From Mesostigma viride (taxonomy: Eukaryota; Streptophyta; Mesostigmatophyceae; Mesostigmatales; Mesostigmataceae), in the NCBI GenBank assembly GCA_009746045.1, contig RPFO01000027.1, positions 4,091,953-4,155,952 on the forward strand: 64,000 bases of DNA. Reading direction: 5' to 3'. Below are positions 51,601-64,000 of the stretch, piece after piece. The notes beneath the pieces are model-generated. The model was not told where the DNA came from. It saw only the letters and a program-made list of their open reading frames with translations, and searched no databases. The translations under genes and the position numbers were made by a program. Numbering within the stretch: position 1 is the stretch's first letter; the number at the start of each line of letters is the position of its first letter.

Positions 51601-52585
51601 CACCCAAACACCTGACAGCAAAAGTTGGTTTAAACATCTCAGGATAGTCCCCGGATATTACCAACTTCTTAAGCTCCTGTATATATCTGTCAACCTTGCC
51701 TTGGGCTTGGTGATCTTCACGACCCACAATCCTTAGGAAAGGCAGATCAGAGTATTTGGTCAGGCAGTTAAACTGCAAGTCCATCTGCAGCTTATGAATA
51801 ACTGCAAACTTCTGCAGAATAACAAGAACTGCGGCATGGAGAGTATTCTCATCCCCTGCTGCCATAGGTTCAATTCCAATGTAGCCTGACCATTCATCCA
51901 CAGCCACCAAGTAAGGCAATTGCCTGTAATTGGTGAAGTAGAGGATATCAGCTTGTAGATTACCCCTACCATCTGCAGGATGCTTTGCATGACGTTTGGA
52001 AGGCTTGTTAGCACACAATTGGCACACACAATGTTCTCTGACATCTTGATAAGCCTGCCAGAGAGCCTTGTTATTAATGGCTTGAACAAGCCTAATGGCA
52101 TTGTTTCCATGGCCACAGGCATCATGCAAACTCTTAGCCAGAGTCCTAAGATTAATACAATCATTAGGCTCAGGCTCTTCAGGACATGGACGGGCATCCA
52201 CGTTCCTGGCAGAGCAAGAGTCCAAGTTTTTATTATCAATATAACAAGGATTATTGCTCTGAGGAGCTTGACTGTTAACAATATCAATGGGTGCTTGGCT
52301 ACAAACAGGAGCTGCACCACATGTATTGTTCACAGATACGTTGCTCACCTGGGCAACACCATGTGGCATCTGTCTACAACCAGGAGCAGATCCACATGTA
52401 TTATTTACAGGAAGAGTTCCCTCTGGGGTACTCTTTTTATTCCAGGCATGGATAGGAATGCCACAAACAGGGGCACTTTTACTGCTGCTCACTGGGGCAG
52501 CTTTACGGTCAGTAGGGGTTACTGCTGGAGCCCCTACCACCTGGCAGGCCTCATCTGCCATGAGTCCACTCTCATCAGCATCCAT
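48656..52585 (-). CDS. Pol polyprotein of copia-like element, 1309 aa
   Basis: Order of domains: a Ser/Gly/Pro-rich spacer; HHCC finger (HDACGH...CVCQLC, about residue 170); integrase core with ADILYF, QMDLQF and GKVDRYIQELKK; a retropepsin-like stretch (VDTKAEVS about 632, LIGQPFL about 700); copia-type reverse transcriptase (IDDFTRAFLHGD, LHGDDM); RNase H (DAYTDAS, TAECRAY, VYCDNK). Oddities: Asp where integrase normally has its last catalytic Glu, DTKA for protease DTGA, HGDD for YVDD, and a protease between integrase and RT instead of before integrase. The start is uncertain: the frame is open upstream to the end of gag, so -1 frameshift entry is possible. Confidence 0.88.
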   Translation of the reverse strand: MDADESGLMADEACQVVGAPAVTPTDRKAAPVSSSKSAPVCGIPIHAWNKKSTPEGTLPVNNTCGSAPGCRQMPHGVAQVSNVSVNNTCGAAPVCSQAPIDIVNSQAPQSNNPCYIDNKNLDSCSARNVDARPCPEEPEPNDCINLRTLAKSLHDACGHGNNAIRLVQAINNKALWQAYQDVREHCVCQLCANKPSKRHAKHPADGRGNLQADILYFTNYRQLPYLVAVDEWSGYIGIEPMAAGDENTLHAAVLVILQKFAVIHKLQMDLQFNCLTKYSDLPFLRIVGREDHQAQGKVDRYIQELKKLVISGDYPEMFKPTFAVRCLGAAKVENTMNNRFHTIKVRGVPRLVSPRGLAGGLYPDDIMQAWSKQRWAQYAHLCEKDKQRGESLKFEVGDQVIFHKENAPGKRGYWQGPGTITSVDLEMKTADVVWNGTTYHLAWNRLKRDPMNVQENPLEIMAPEEALGSPNLSCPPLASEQAGLQLPERAASHQLEPTTQQAQPKTLTGISQDDMDEADLLDNRVSDQHRKLRPLEHGLETPGQVDNIFQSEQPKLGSNYPGNKPLPLETDGIPAQGRQAEEGLSRLNTQLGKRGNPQELRDIVKKLKPSLKIAKITSLLEKGMDLDGFDVDTKAEVSVTSPFNALLDKYSLEPSPWTIVQDFAGNTDHQVLGNITIPFLGESLTLCVVDGYKGPTLIGQPFLVTPGVTIVDGPNNTKSLLKTHCDPIPLESFRCLLPLEMFQKANWKTACVGSIKGAEWGRDIPPASELVEPAQLSVTSLGLTKRSFAAHSPMSFDDVDLDCHTFAGLEAWRVALARALQEWQTLDVFEGISEPPPNAQMLQLRFVCKMKSKLGEPPIPNARPVVTQFHGTTDFDKEELYTPGLSHPVLRLILSLYLGALDYGLDYGAEIDDFTRAFLHGDPQVARATWQAQRPCCVKTPACWIAEVGHPYMQPKVGWEGLVSSPVIWYETIAPAIQERCQMQQSHLAYCLFVGQSKGQPTWATLHGDDMQRIGPKGWLNETYKRLNDKSPIGTRAWFSKNSQVPYCGIGCTLFQDDKGWHLKLQSAKGYKEKVITQLPKRVTEENAPTVKGQLGWLAATTNPDLAVQSRMPDSVVVGEGRRRLESCLNESPDLVLSGVDWHGRIIIDAYTDASQESRSANKIGARAGCLITIRNEGKQPSLVYWSSNLQRRRFAGIDTAECRAYAMCIRDAIYIRELLLWCLSQIRPQPVIDVRVYCDNKPVVSFIKNERATTTDLDYLVAKELSSHCITIHLPGHSNPADAMTKLPRLALNGYQLLRSMMAGKPLS

Positions 52586-52623
52586 AAGGACGCTGTAGGG
52601 GTTATATAAACAGAGAGGATCAT

Positions 52624-53865
52624 CTAGTTTTTCTGCTGCTGCTTCCTCTTGCGGCCACGAGAGGTATTGCCACCCCGCGGCTGAGAAGCATCACCACCAC
52701 GCGGCTGGGAAGCGTCACCACCACGCGGCTGAGAAGCGTCGCCACCACGAAGGGCACCGCTCTTGACGGCTTGGGAGATCTGCTGCAGCAGCTTGAGGAC
52801 CTCCATCTGGGTATCCTTGGGTCCAGCGCCCGCCTTGCTCCTGCAGGCAGACGCATCATGTCCAGAATTGCCACAAGACTTGCACTTGCGAAAGTAGCAA
52901 TCCTTAGCCAGATGGTTAGTCCTATTACAGAAAGTGCAGGGAGGGAAGGACTCAGAATTAGCGACAACCTTACCCTTACATGCGCGGCGTGTGTGCCCGG
53001 GCTGCCCGCAGTTGTAGCAGAAGATTTCCCGTTGCTGCTCCATCACCATGGCGACACGAGGCACCTCCGCGGCACCTCCTTCTCTGGAAACACGGGTTTG
53101 ATTCGTCAGGAGCTCCTTGAGGTGAGCTCTGCATCGGTGAGTGTCGCACAGGTAACCGCGGCAGTTGGCGACCAAATTCCGCTTCTCGGATTCGGACAGA
53201 GCACAGTTTTGGATCCATCGGAGATTCACCGCCTCGTCAGGCCACCGGAGCCCCTGCTTCTCCAGCATGTCGTAGTAAGAGTTGAGGTGCTCGATGATGG
53301 TCTGCCCGGGCTTCGGCTTTGCATCTACAAATTCCTCGATCTCGTCGCAGGTTTTGGCAGTGATAGAACGAAGAAAAGTCTCCCTCGCTCGGCGCAGAAA
53401 CTCGAACGGCGACCACCGCAGACGCTGTGCTCTATCCAGCAGCGAAATCCACTCTGGGTGGTTTTTCTCGCGGTCTCCCAGCGGGGTTCCACGAAGAAAC
53501 TCCAGCCAGTCCGGAATGATGTCTCGGTTGCCCGCGAGCCTGCGGAAAAACGGCCCAAGAGAGCTTACAAAGCGATCCCGGTCTGCTTGAATAGCACCAG
53601 GCACCAGCGGGGCTGGAACCCATTTCTTGATTGCCGACAGCAGCTTCGCCTCTTGAAGCAAGGTCTCCCGCCGAAGCACTTTATCACGCGCACGCTGGTT
53701 GTCACTACTAGTACTTCCCTGCCCGCAGCCCTCCTCCCGGGGCTGGTCGGACATATTCTTATTGTCATCCCTGTGCTCGCCTGGGCCAGGGTCGACAGAA
53801 AATTGAGCCGGTCCGTGCTCACCAGGGCCAGACCTCTGCTCTGAAAGATTGTCGTCCGAAGACAT
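52624..53865 (-). CDS. Gag of copia-like element, 413 aa
   Basis: The ATG at 53865 (MSSDDNLSEQRSG) is chosen; earlier open codons are in the LTR. An acidic start, then a helical capsid-like domain (residues about 80-270), then three CCHC knuckles: CYNCGQPGHTRRAC, CTFCNRTNHLAKDC and CKSCGNSGHDASAC. The C-terminus has four RGGDASQP-type repeats and a Lys/Gln-rich end. Three knuckles are more than the usual one or two of copia Gag. The stop is preceded by CAGAAAAACTAG, and the pol frame (-1) is open across it, suggesting a frameshift site. Confidence 0.88.
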   Translation of the reverse strand: MSSDDNLSEQRSGPGEHGPAQFSVDPGPGEHRDDNKNMSDQPREEGCGQGSTSSDNQRARDKVLRRETLLQEAKLLSAIKKWVPAPLVPGAIQADRDRFVSSLGPFFRRLAGNRDIIPDWLEFLRGTPLGDREKNHPEWISLLDRAQRLRWSPFEFLRRARETFLRSITAKTCDEIEEFVDAKPKPGQTIIEHLNSYYDMLEKQGLRWPDEAVNLRWIQNCALSESEKRNLVANCRGYLCDTHRCRAHLKELLTNQTRVSREGGAAEVPRVAMVMEQQREIFCYNCGQPGHTRRACKGKVVANSESFPPCTFCNRTNHLAKDCYFRKCKSCGNSGHDASACRSKAGAGPKDTQMEVLKLLQQISQAVKSGALRGGDASQPRGGDASQPRGGDASQPRGGNTSRGRKRKQQQKN

Positions 53866-53878
53866 TGCAATGAATACA

Positions 53879-54360
53879 AGTTGCAAATAAATGGAATGCG
53901 ATGTAAATCAGAAAGCATGAAATGAACGTTGTGTTTATTGTTCTCATACGTTATTGTCGTTGCTGCATAATTCGTCTTCGTTGCGCATATATTCTATTGC
54001 GCTTGGCACCTTCATCAGTCTTGCTGAATATCCTACGTGGACATGCATTCCGTGTAGTTCAGTGCATGCCGCGTGTTAGATACTTCTAGAATCCTCTAGG
54101 AGGTACCAAGGCAGATGCGCATACATAATAGGCCGATAGTCGGCTCAGTCCTATTGACAGTACTACACCGGCCCTTGACCAGCCGGTGACGTGGAGGCCT
54201 GGGAGACGCCCACATATTCTACGTGGCGTTATCCCATTGGCGAGTACTAGTGAAGTACAGCCATTGGCCCAATACTACAATAAAGTATATTGTAGTAATC
54301 TGTACAAGATCCTCTATCTCTGAGGACCCATGTGGACCCTAGATGGGTCTCCAACCAACT
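53879..54360 (-). repeat. 5' LTR (482 bp)
   Basis: Same sequence as 47906-48387, next to the right-hand CTATT. Confidence 0.93.
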
Positions 54361-54365
54361 CTATT

Positions 54366-54680
54366 GCCAGGTGGAAGGGGTTTGATAACATTACAGATGC
54401 AGATAGGTTTGTTAGGGAACACATGCCATTGCCTGAGGGGATGCACACCACTCGTGAATGCTCCAAGCCACCCACGATCAGCAGTCAGGGGGATGGGACA
54501 GCAGTTACAGTTACCTTCTCTCAGTTGACCATTGGCCCTAGCAGACAGTAGAGGAGATTATTACTAGGGAATAGTACTAGGTCCTACATATATAAGATAG
54601 CACGTGGTTGCCCTCTCTCCCTCTCTCTCTTTCTTTCTGGGGAGGTGTTGCCTGCTGTGTAAGGTATCGGTACGAGCACC
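54366..54680. promoter_or_regulatory. Probable 5' part of a second LTR element
   Basis: TATATAAG at 54590-54597 lies about 85 bases before the Gag ATG. A short frame reads RWKGFDNITDADRFVREH, which recalls the chromodomain-like end of some Pol proteins. No complete 5' LTR with TGTTACG ends was found. Confidence 0.4.
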
Positions 54681-56721
<2,041 letters not shown>

Positions 56722-56839
56722 GATCGAGGCTCATCGACTAGCCTCCGGACAGCGTGCGACCTTTGAGTCACCAGCAGTGGCCGGTTACGAGTTTGCCGCT
56801 GGGAAGTATACTATAAGTATATTTAATTAATAATTATAT

Positions 56840-57264
56840 TTTTATAATATGTTCACTCCGGTGCGCTTTTCCAGTCCTAGTGGCTGGCCACCTTAGCCAT
56901 TCTGAGAATGCCCACCTGTGTAGGGCAAAGGGGGGGGGTGTCTGTTTTGCCCCACATCTGTACCAAATACCAAGGGTGCATTGGTCCTGCACAGTAGCAG
57001 GTCACCCTGTTATCATGATGTCAGTAGTACGAAGGGTGCATTGGTCCTGCCCAGTAGCAGGTCACCCTGTTATCATGCTATCAGCAGTAAGGGGGGTGTT
57101 TGGAATCATACACTGACCCCATGCATAGACGCCGTTGGCGGTAATGGGAAATTACTATTAGGCGTCTAGCACTAGTGGTTTTATATAGGGTACCGTTGGC
57201 GGTAATGGGATATTTTATATATGAGATTGTAATAATATATTCAGACACGGCCAACCAACCGTCA
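56840..57264. repeat. 60-bp duplication and AT-rich spacer
   Basis: AAGGGTGCATTGGTCCTGC...GTTATCATG occurs twice in tandem (56964-57090) with few changes; CCGTTGGCGGTAATGGGA occurs twice (57129, 57190). No gene. Confidence 0.6.
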
Positions 57265-57640
57265 TGGATGTCAAGTTTTTGGTCGTCACAGGCGCTTCCA
57301 CGTCCTTCATCAACGCGGCACTGGTGCGCCGGCTGGGCCTGACGCCCAGCCCCCACACCGGACGGCCGTGCATCTGACCCACTCGGATGGTCGCCAACAC
57401 CAATCGCCGGTCTGGCAGATATCAAGGTGTGCTGCAAGGCACCCCGTTCGACCTGGCTGCGACCATCGCACCGCTGGGCGCAGCGGACATCATCATTGGG
57501 CTCGACTTTGGACGCGCTGGATGTGGACATTCGCGTGCGCCGGCGAGTAGTTTGGTTTCCCGATGGTTCCTTTTGGTGCCCTGACGGCGAGTATAGGGCA
57601 TATCGCATTACACACGAGCGCCCGGCGGTCCAGCATCCTT
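57265..57640 (+). pseudogene. Broken retropepsin of the Ty3/gypsy-like element
   Basis: MDVKFLVVTGASTSFINAAL has the protease active-site block with Val for the catalytic Asp of DTGAS. A stop follows; after frame changes, PFDLAATIAPLGAADIIIGL matches the second half (ILG motif). Clearly nonfunctional. Confidence 0.65.
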
Positions 57641-60600
57641 GACTCCTTGGCAGTAATTGGACGATCGCGTGGACGCGTCGTCCCCGGGGGAAGGGGAGGG
57701 GTCGCAGAGCGTATGAAACCAGATGGCTACTAATAATACCATATACTTCTTTACTATACCTACCTTTTATATACTAAGTACTTGTACTGGTCCACTACAC
57801 TTCTTTATGATACCATACTCTTCTTAACTATATCTAGCTCCTGTATGATCGGCACGGTTCGGCTTTGGATCGAGCCGGCCATCTATGTAGGAATCCACCG
57901 CAGCCGCGCGTGGATCCGACGACCCTTCTACTGCCATGCCAGGGATCGATGCGCAGCCGCGCGTGGATCCGACGACCCTTCTACTGCCATGCCAGGGATC
58001 GATGCGCCAGCGTGCGGATATTATATATTTTCGATATTCTCTATTTTCTATATAATATATTTTCTCCATGATATATTCTCTATGGGATAATCTGCAGTTG
58101 GCGGTGGGCTTGAACGGGTCGTCCCGAAGAGGACCACGTCAGGCACTCAGCACCGCATGTGCACATGGTCCTGGCCTTTTTGGACATGGGCTCACCGGAT
58201 GCTTGATGATTCTACTACTAAGGCGTCCGTACCGAGGCATCTCCGCGTGGGATGCCGGATTCGGCAGCGAGTGCCAGTGACCCCAGACTACGGCCTGACT
58301 GCACGTCGCGTCCCGCGTGACCAACGGACGCGGAGTCCCATGGCACGCGGCCAAGTATTATTATAGGGAGTCTTCCGGCTGGCGGCTATGAGTCACGGCT
58401 CCCTGACTTCCTGGCGCATGAGGGACGCGCCTCGCTTCTCGTGCACCCGTACGTGATTAATTTCACCATTGCGACACGGTGCATGGAGACGGCACGGTGC
58501 GTGGAGGCTGTTGCAACCCCGATGCGACTGGGCGATCAGGCAGGGCGGAGCCTGTACTGAATCGTGGTCGGCCGGCAAACAGATGTACAGCACCTTGTTG
58601 AATTGTCGGTAGCCAACCAATTGGCTACCCCGGCATTGAGTCGACGCCTAGCTGGGTCAGGGCACTCCTGGGCTCGAGTAACCGTGCATGCGGGGCGCGC
58701 CCGCGTCCGCCGCGACCGTCGGGAGTAAGGGCCCCCGGGGCTGCAAGCATATGCGGGCACGGTGCAGTTGCATGGCGACAGCACGTACTGCCGGCAGTAG
58801 TGGTGGATGACCCAGCCGGTCGTGGTTGCACTGGTTGCGCTGGTGCCGGTCGTGGTTGCATCAGAAGCAGGTGGCGGTGTCCGGTCATTGTCTCACCGCC
58901 TCAACAGTGCGCGTGCATGGTGCCGATGCCACATGATGTGGCGCTGTCGCCCCGCAGACTGCCGGTGTCCGAGTAACACCCGGTATCACTGCATTGGGCC
59001 GGTACGTCCGCTCTGAGCGGACCCGGCGCTGACGCGCGCTGAGCCATGGCAGAGCACTGAGGTACATGGGACGTGCGGGATCGGGCCGTCGAGGGCGAGT
59101 CACGGGGACTGTAGTAACGGCGACCCGAGACTGAGAGGCAGGCAGGATCGAGCTGCTGGAGTCTGAGCACCTAGTCACTGCCCGCGACCCTGTGCATGGC
59201 TACCATCGCGCAGTGTTCGCGTCCCTCCTGTGGGCTGAGCCCGGTAGGGAGTTGTTTCCTTGCACCACTGGTGGAGGCCGATCGAGCGTGATTTGCAAGT
59301 GGCTCGTGTCCGCGCGCCTACGAGGTTGCATGGATGAGGGACTCAGAGCAGGGCGTTCCATGTGCATGGCGGGCGGGCTGTGTGGGCTTCAAAATGTACT
59401 ATACCCCATGGCCATGCACTGGTACAGGGGTGGTGAGAGGCCTTCAAGCTTCGAGTGGGGGATGTGGCAATGCGCGGTGGGGACTGCATACATGGGGCGT
59501 GTTTCTGTTGCGGGAATCGGGCTCCTGGGCAAGACATCCAAGCGGGGTGGACAGGCGGTGATCGGTCGTGCGCGGGTTTGACCCCGGCCCACGATCGCTG
59601 TATGTGCTGAGCACCTGTGTGCTGGGCGCGATCGAGCCCGAGGAGCTCTTGTTTGGGACTGCGGGGTTGCTTCGGCCCTACTCCATGAGCAGCACGGTGT
59701 CTCGCAGGGGCAACGTTACTGATACGGCAGTTCCTGCAAGGCGTGTCACTCCCCGACCTGCCCATTGCATTGTATAAGTGCGGGCATTGCGGGCGCTATG
59801 CAGTCCACGTCGGCGGCCTCGAGCATCACATGCATATGGGCCTGCGCAAACATCAACCGTGCTCTTGCTGTGCAAGTGTCACGGAGGGTGTGACTGCGAG
59901 CTGAGGAGTTTTCCCCCGCTTGCGGTGGAGTTCAGGCACATTGGCAGTAAGGAATGCGGGGACCGGCGACTGCTCCGGTCTATGCACGTCGGCCGGAGTG
60001 GTGTTGTGCCTAAACTACTGCAGCTTCGTGGAGGAGTTGGCAGGGCGCACTCCAGTGGACACGCTGGGGCCCTGCTAGTTTTGGCCATATTATCCAAGTT
60101 TCCGGTGTTGATCGACTTTGCCTGTTTCCTGCGCTGGATAGAGACGGCGGGGCGCACTCTAGTGGACACACTAGGGCCTTGCGGGCACCTGCATGCGTTC
60201 GCAGGTGCAGGGGAGGCGCACTCTAGCGGCCACGCTAGGGCTTCCCCCGCTATACAGCCACTCCAGCGGCGGCCAGGGACGGCCACGTTGCATGGTCGGT
60301 TGGCTCACGGCGCGCCTGTATTTGAGAGGACGCGTACAGCTGTCGGTAGTGAGGCGATGGATCAGATTCTTCTGGTGCACGCCCTCGCTTCTGAGCATGG
60401 GGCCTGCACTGCATGCTGTGCCTCACCGTCGTCGACGCTAGTAGTACTTCTTAATCGTCATGTGATTACGCGCATCAGTCGCGCTGTAAGGCTGGGTTTC
60501 GGCTGGACGGGATACATGACTGGCCACCTCGTCGGCCGGATCATCAAGTTGTATGCATAAAAATATTCCCTCCTGCTGACAGTCCCGATTGGCTATATAA

Positions 60601-61061
60601 AGAGTTGCCCTTGCGTGGCAAGTCTGGGGGGACCTGGTTTCACTGGCCCGTTGGTGCACAAGGGCTGGGACATAGTACCCCTATGGTCAACATTTCATCA
60701 AGTTTGAGGCTGCTCAGGACCTCAGGACTGGTTGCGCGGGATTACATGGACTGTGCATTATTATGTGGATGGGATAGGGCACGCGGTGGCGCCCCCTAAG
60801 GTGGCTCCAGTGGATCGGCGCGTCAACAACGGCGGTCGCTGAGATGGTTGTGAGAGTTTTATGACGGATGGCGGAATGATCCTGTCATCCTGTTTCATGC
60901 TACTACGTCAGGGTTGGTCCTGTGTATCAACCTCTAGAGGAATTGGTATTACTAACCCGCGGGTGAACCGGGGTTGGGACATAGTACTCTTATAGTAGCT
61001 TACTTGTTTCCTTTCTATCTCTTGTACGGTAGGGACTACCGACCCCCGTGGGGGGGAGGAG
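57641..61061. other. Region of lost pol and unassigned repeats
   Basis: No reverse transcriptase or integrase motifs were seen. Noted: a 53-bp perfect tandem pair (CGTGGATCCGACGACCCTTC..., 57903-58010); CTGGTTGCGCTGGTGCCGG words near 58830; and three copies of GGCGCACTCCAGTGGACACG-type sequence (60044, 60150, 60206). A 260-codon frame at 59778-60560 shows no domain. The last bases before the LTR (CCCCCGTGGGGGGGAGGAG) look like a polypurine tract. Confidence 0.45.
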
Positions 61062-61724
61062 TGTTACGTCCCGGCCCTTTTGGACGGACGTAACAATGGA
61101 ATAAATTATGTAGTTTGACTGTATGGTCCGTAGGACTTTGGGACTCATTTCGGGACTTAATTTGGGAATTGTCCCTTGGTCAGGACTTTTGTATGGAACT
61201 ATGACAGTTTGGGTGATTCGGACCAGTTATTTTGGGCCTAGGTTGTTGTATGCGTGTATCTTCTAGGGGCCGGTGCAGTCGCGCCGCGCTGCGTACTTTA
61301 TAGCTAGTTGAGATATTGTACTCATGCGTGGATTCTGTAGGCGAGGGTCGATGTCGACCCGAGGATCTTGTGTGGACTGCATGCTTTGGAAGGTCGGCGC
61401 CATGTCGGCGCCCCTTGCCAGCGTAGTGGCAGACCTAGGTGAAATTGGTCCGAGGACGAGAGTCTCGTCCTCTTGGTTTGATGAATGATAAGTGCGAATA
61501 CGCCTACACATTAAACCTGGGGCAACTATCCATTTGTAATTGGTCTTGCTAGCCATTATAAGTGTGTATTAATTAGCTTGGCATCAAGTCGCGGTGCCAG
61601 ATATCTCACGATTCCAGTCGTGAAGCGCAATCTGCATTAGGCCACCTTGAATCTTCCTAATTCCGGCATGGTAGATCTTTCGCTACGTAGCTCAGGCTAG
61701 GTGTGTCTGGGCTGGGACGTAACA
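61062..61724 (+). repeat. Ty3/gypsy-type LTR, 663 bp
   Basis: Starts TGTTACGTCCCGGCC and ends GGCTGGGACGTAACA: a 15-bp terminal inverted repeat with one mismatch. A polypurine tract precedes it, as expected for a 3' LTR. No matching 5' LTR is in the window. Confidence 0.8.
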
Positions 61725-64000
61725 CAGATGACGCGTAGTAAAGATAGGTGGCAGACAGTATAATGAAGGCCACCCCCCCTGGGCAGTCGGTGGGGCCTCC
61801 GCATGTTACTAATTAGTTAATTAATTAATTAAACTCGTGCTCCCGTTGGGGAGTCACGGTCTCACGGAGCACCGAAGTGCTTTTAATCCCTGTGTGTGCA
61901 CAACAGGAGAAAGGGCAGAGACCCCCATTCTCCTGCATGCCACAGCTAGCTGCAATCGGACCCGCTAAACGGTCCGGCAATCTGTGGGTGCAATAAGACC
62001 CATGTGAGCATGGCATAACAAGGAGCGTGGGCAAGTGATCTGAGCATAGCCAGGACGTAGGATGGCTGTACAAGGACTAAGCTAAGGCTATATCAAGGAG
62101 ACAACCAGCGCAGGCCAGAAATCAGAAGGCTATATGGCTGGTTGTGTACCGTGCGTTAGCGGTGCACGTGACTAGGTATGTTGGCACAGCTAGGCAAACA
62201 TTCTAAGCATGGCTGCCATAGCGGCAGTGACTACCAATGGATACAAGCTAGGGCTATTATGCAAGCTATTCTAGCCCGCAGGGGGCGTCCACATCAGCAT
62301 GTTACTAAGTTTGGCATGCATAGCGATTCGGGCCATGGTGCCCGCAACCCTGTAACTAGGAACTAGACATAACTACATCCATCCATCCATCCCAAGTGGA
62401 CAAGGCCAAGTGGGCCCAGGTCGTAGAGGACAACGAGCCCCCCCCTGTGGGGAAGCGCCCGCGTGTGCAAGCCCGTGGGAGGCACGCCAGTGCTGTATAG
62501 ATAGATGTTGAGTAATGCTGTTAGATAGATGTCGTAGGTAGCTGATGTAGATAGCTTAGACCGGTAGGACTGTTTGCACCCACCCATCCATCCATCGGGG
62601 TTAATGCTCCGTGACTCCCCAACGGGAGCACGAGTCTAATTAATTAATTAATCCATCCCATATTCATTTCCTTGAGGACTTCTGCATGCTCAGGTGACGC
62701 AGTTACGTACGTTTACAACGTGCCACACGCTCGTTTCTCAACCTGCCACTAGCTCAGCCCATCGTCTAGGCATTGATATTCCCGGCCCCTGCTACTAATC
62801 AGCCCGAGCCGGCACTGACCAAGAATGAATCAATGATATCACATGGCAGCCTGTGATCGGGGAGGCGATAGTCCTGAAGGGCCCACAGGGCTGCAACATG
62901 ATGATGTAGCGGCTGCCCATGCAGGAGTTACCCACAAACGGGACCGTTGCAGCTACGGAGCTCTCTCTGGCTGCCCACAATGAATATTCGTTTACTTTAA
63001 CAATTCTGAAGCAGCGTCAAAATTCATCTACTCGGTATTTTGAAGAATCGCCAAAATTCTTAGGAAGTCACCGAGTACACAATGTGTGGCAACGCCAGGT
63101 CATTGAATCCTGCCCATATGCACCAGGCACAAAATGGCTCCAAACACGGCTGCCCATCAAAAGAGAAAAATATCCCCATGAAATAGTAAATTATGACTCC
63201 CTCGCCGACAAATGTATTCCTTGCCACAGCTTCCAGGCTTTGCAGGACAGGACATTAAGTCACCAGCGCGAAGTATAATGACCCCCACCCCCTCCACCCC
63301 TCCACCCCACCGCCTTTCTCCCATGCCTCCATGGCTTTGCAAGACATTGATTTCGTACAAATTTCCTCCATGTCTGACAAGCCTGCGCTGATCGTTCCAT
63401 CTCAAACCCTTGGTCTCAAGCTGGACACAAGGAGTTAGGAGGCAATGCCCCCCCGCTCCCCTGGCCCTCATGTACATTCCCCCTCCCTCCCCCATGCCAG
63501 CCCGCAGGATCTCCCCCCAAAAGTGCGTCCTCGATCCAACACACATCGATGCAACGTCCATCCGCAGCGAGTGCAACATGGACTGATTGACTGCCCATGG
63601 AAAAGGGAGGTAGAGAGTACAAGAGAGCTACATAAAAGGGATGTACATATAAGGGATTTACATAAGGGATGTACATAATAAGGGATGTACATAATAAGGG
63701 ATGTACATAAGGGATTTACATATAAAATAGATCATGCACTGCCCAAGTTGTCGGTACGCGTGTATCATCGTGGATGGATTCACACACCATCATCGCGGAT
63801 ATGGCTAACGCAAGGAACAAGATTTTGATGAGGGCATCATCATTTCGATCATCACCATGGATTGACACTGCCATTGTCGCGCTGTCGCTGCACCCGGCCC
63901 ACTACCCATGATGCGGGGCGGATAGGTAGCGCACGAGGGCCAGGTCTGACACGCCCGACCCCCACAACAACAGCTCTTCCTCCCTCAACCGCCGACACTG
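61725..64000. other. Repeat-rich end of window
   Basis: No gene supported. A dispersed-family piece is at 61820-61875 and an inverted satellite element at 62515-62645. A 119-codon plus frame at 62919-63278 has mixed composition but no domain. GGGATGTACATAATAA units (about 19 bp) repeat at 63630-63725. Confidence 0.45.
62515..62645 (-). repeat. Dispersed satellite element, copy 3 (short, inverted)
   Basis: Reverse complement of the flanks of 28780-29455, with only three or four GGAT units between them, so it shows the element without an expanded array. Confidence 0.75.

Larger units (their letters stand above)
47906..54360 (-). mobile_element. Complete copia-like LTR retrotransposon, 6455 bp
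   Basis: Two LTRs of 482 bp look identical (47906-48387 and 53879-54360). The element is flanked on both sides by CTATT (47901-47905 and 54361-54365), a 5-bp target duplication. Reading on the minus strand: LTR, Gag, Pol, LTR. A purine-rich AAGGGAAAGAATGG just before the 3' LTR is the likely polypurine tract. Gag starts only 13 bases after the 5' LTR, leaving little room for a primer site, and no standard tRNA-Met site was seen. Open frames and identical LTRs point to a recent insertion. Confidence 0.93.

Noticed and set aside
59778-60560. 260-codon frame
   Set aside because: Contains three degenerate repeats, no domain, and lies in decayed retroelement sequence.

Overview
This is eukaryotic nuclear DNA. 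Several genes have GT-AG introns that can be placed to the base, TATA boxes lie 70-90 bases before start codons, AATAAA signals follow stops, and there are LTR retrotransposons, transposase genes and long tetranucleotide satellites. Nothing looks bacterial or organellar. The sequence alone does not name the species. Short introns, medium GC and this transposon mix would suit an alga, plant-like protist or other gene-sparse protist; that is inference.

Layout. (1) 1-9957 is one giant inverted repeat with no spacer, centred between 4979 and 4980. Each arm carries three genes: A (F-box-like), B (two Cys-rich RING-like regions) and C (RING plus TRAF-like zinc finger, with one intron). B and C share a divergent promoter packed with a CCACGGG motif. 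The arms look identical apart from one base in a G run, which breaks the right copy of A. (2) 10235-11352 is a chromodomain-like gene with one homopolymer frameshift. (3) 11.6-23.9 kb is gene-poor: an old copia-like LTR, satellites, a 125-residue ORF and a small spliced gene with an in-frame stop. (4) 23.9-47.1 kb is an accessory island of divergent gene pairs: F-box-like/kinase, VNTR protein with a cysteine-peptidase-like end/2OG-oxygenase-like, and BAH-transposase/unknown three-exon gene. An array of the same 86-bp repeat lies in the gap of each pair, the most striking unexplained pattern here. (5) 47906-54360 is a complete, young copia-like element with 482-bp LTRs and a CTATT target duplication. 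(6) 54.6-61.7 kb holds a decayed second LTR element (Gag, broken protease, one LTR). (7) 61.7-64 kb is repeats and unassigned sequence.

How it may work together. The palindrome genes look like parts of ubiquitin ligases sharing one promoter motif. The island genes share a different repeat and mix transposase, chromatin-reader, kinase, oxygenase and protease-like domains. That may mean a large mobile unit or a co-regulated set. Both ideas are inference. The palindrome could also be an assembly fold-back, and several frame breaks sit in G/C runs, so consensus errors are possible.
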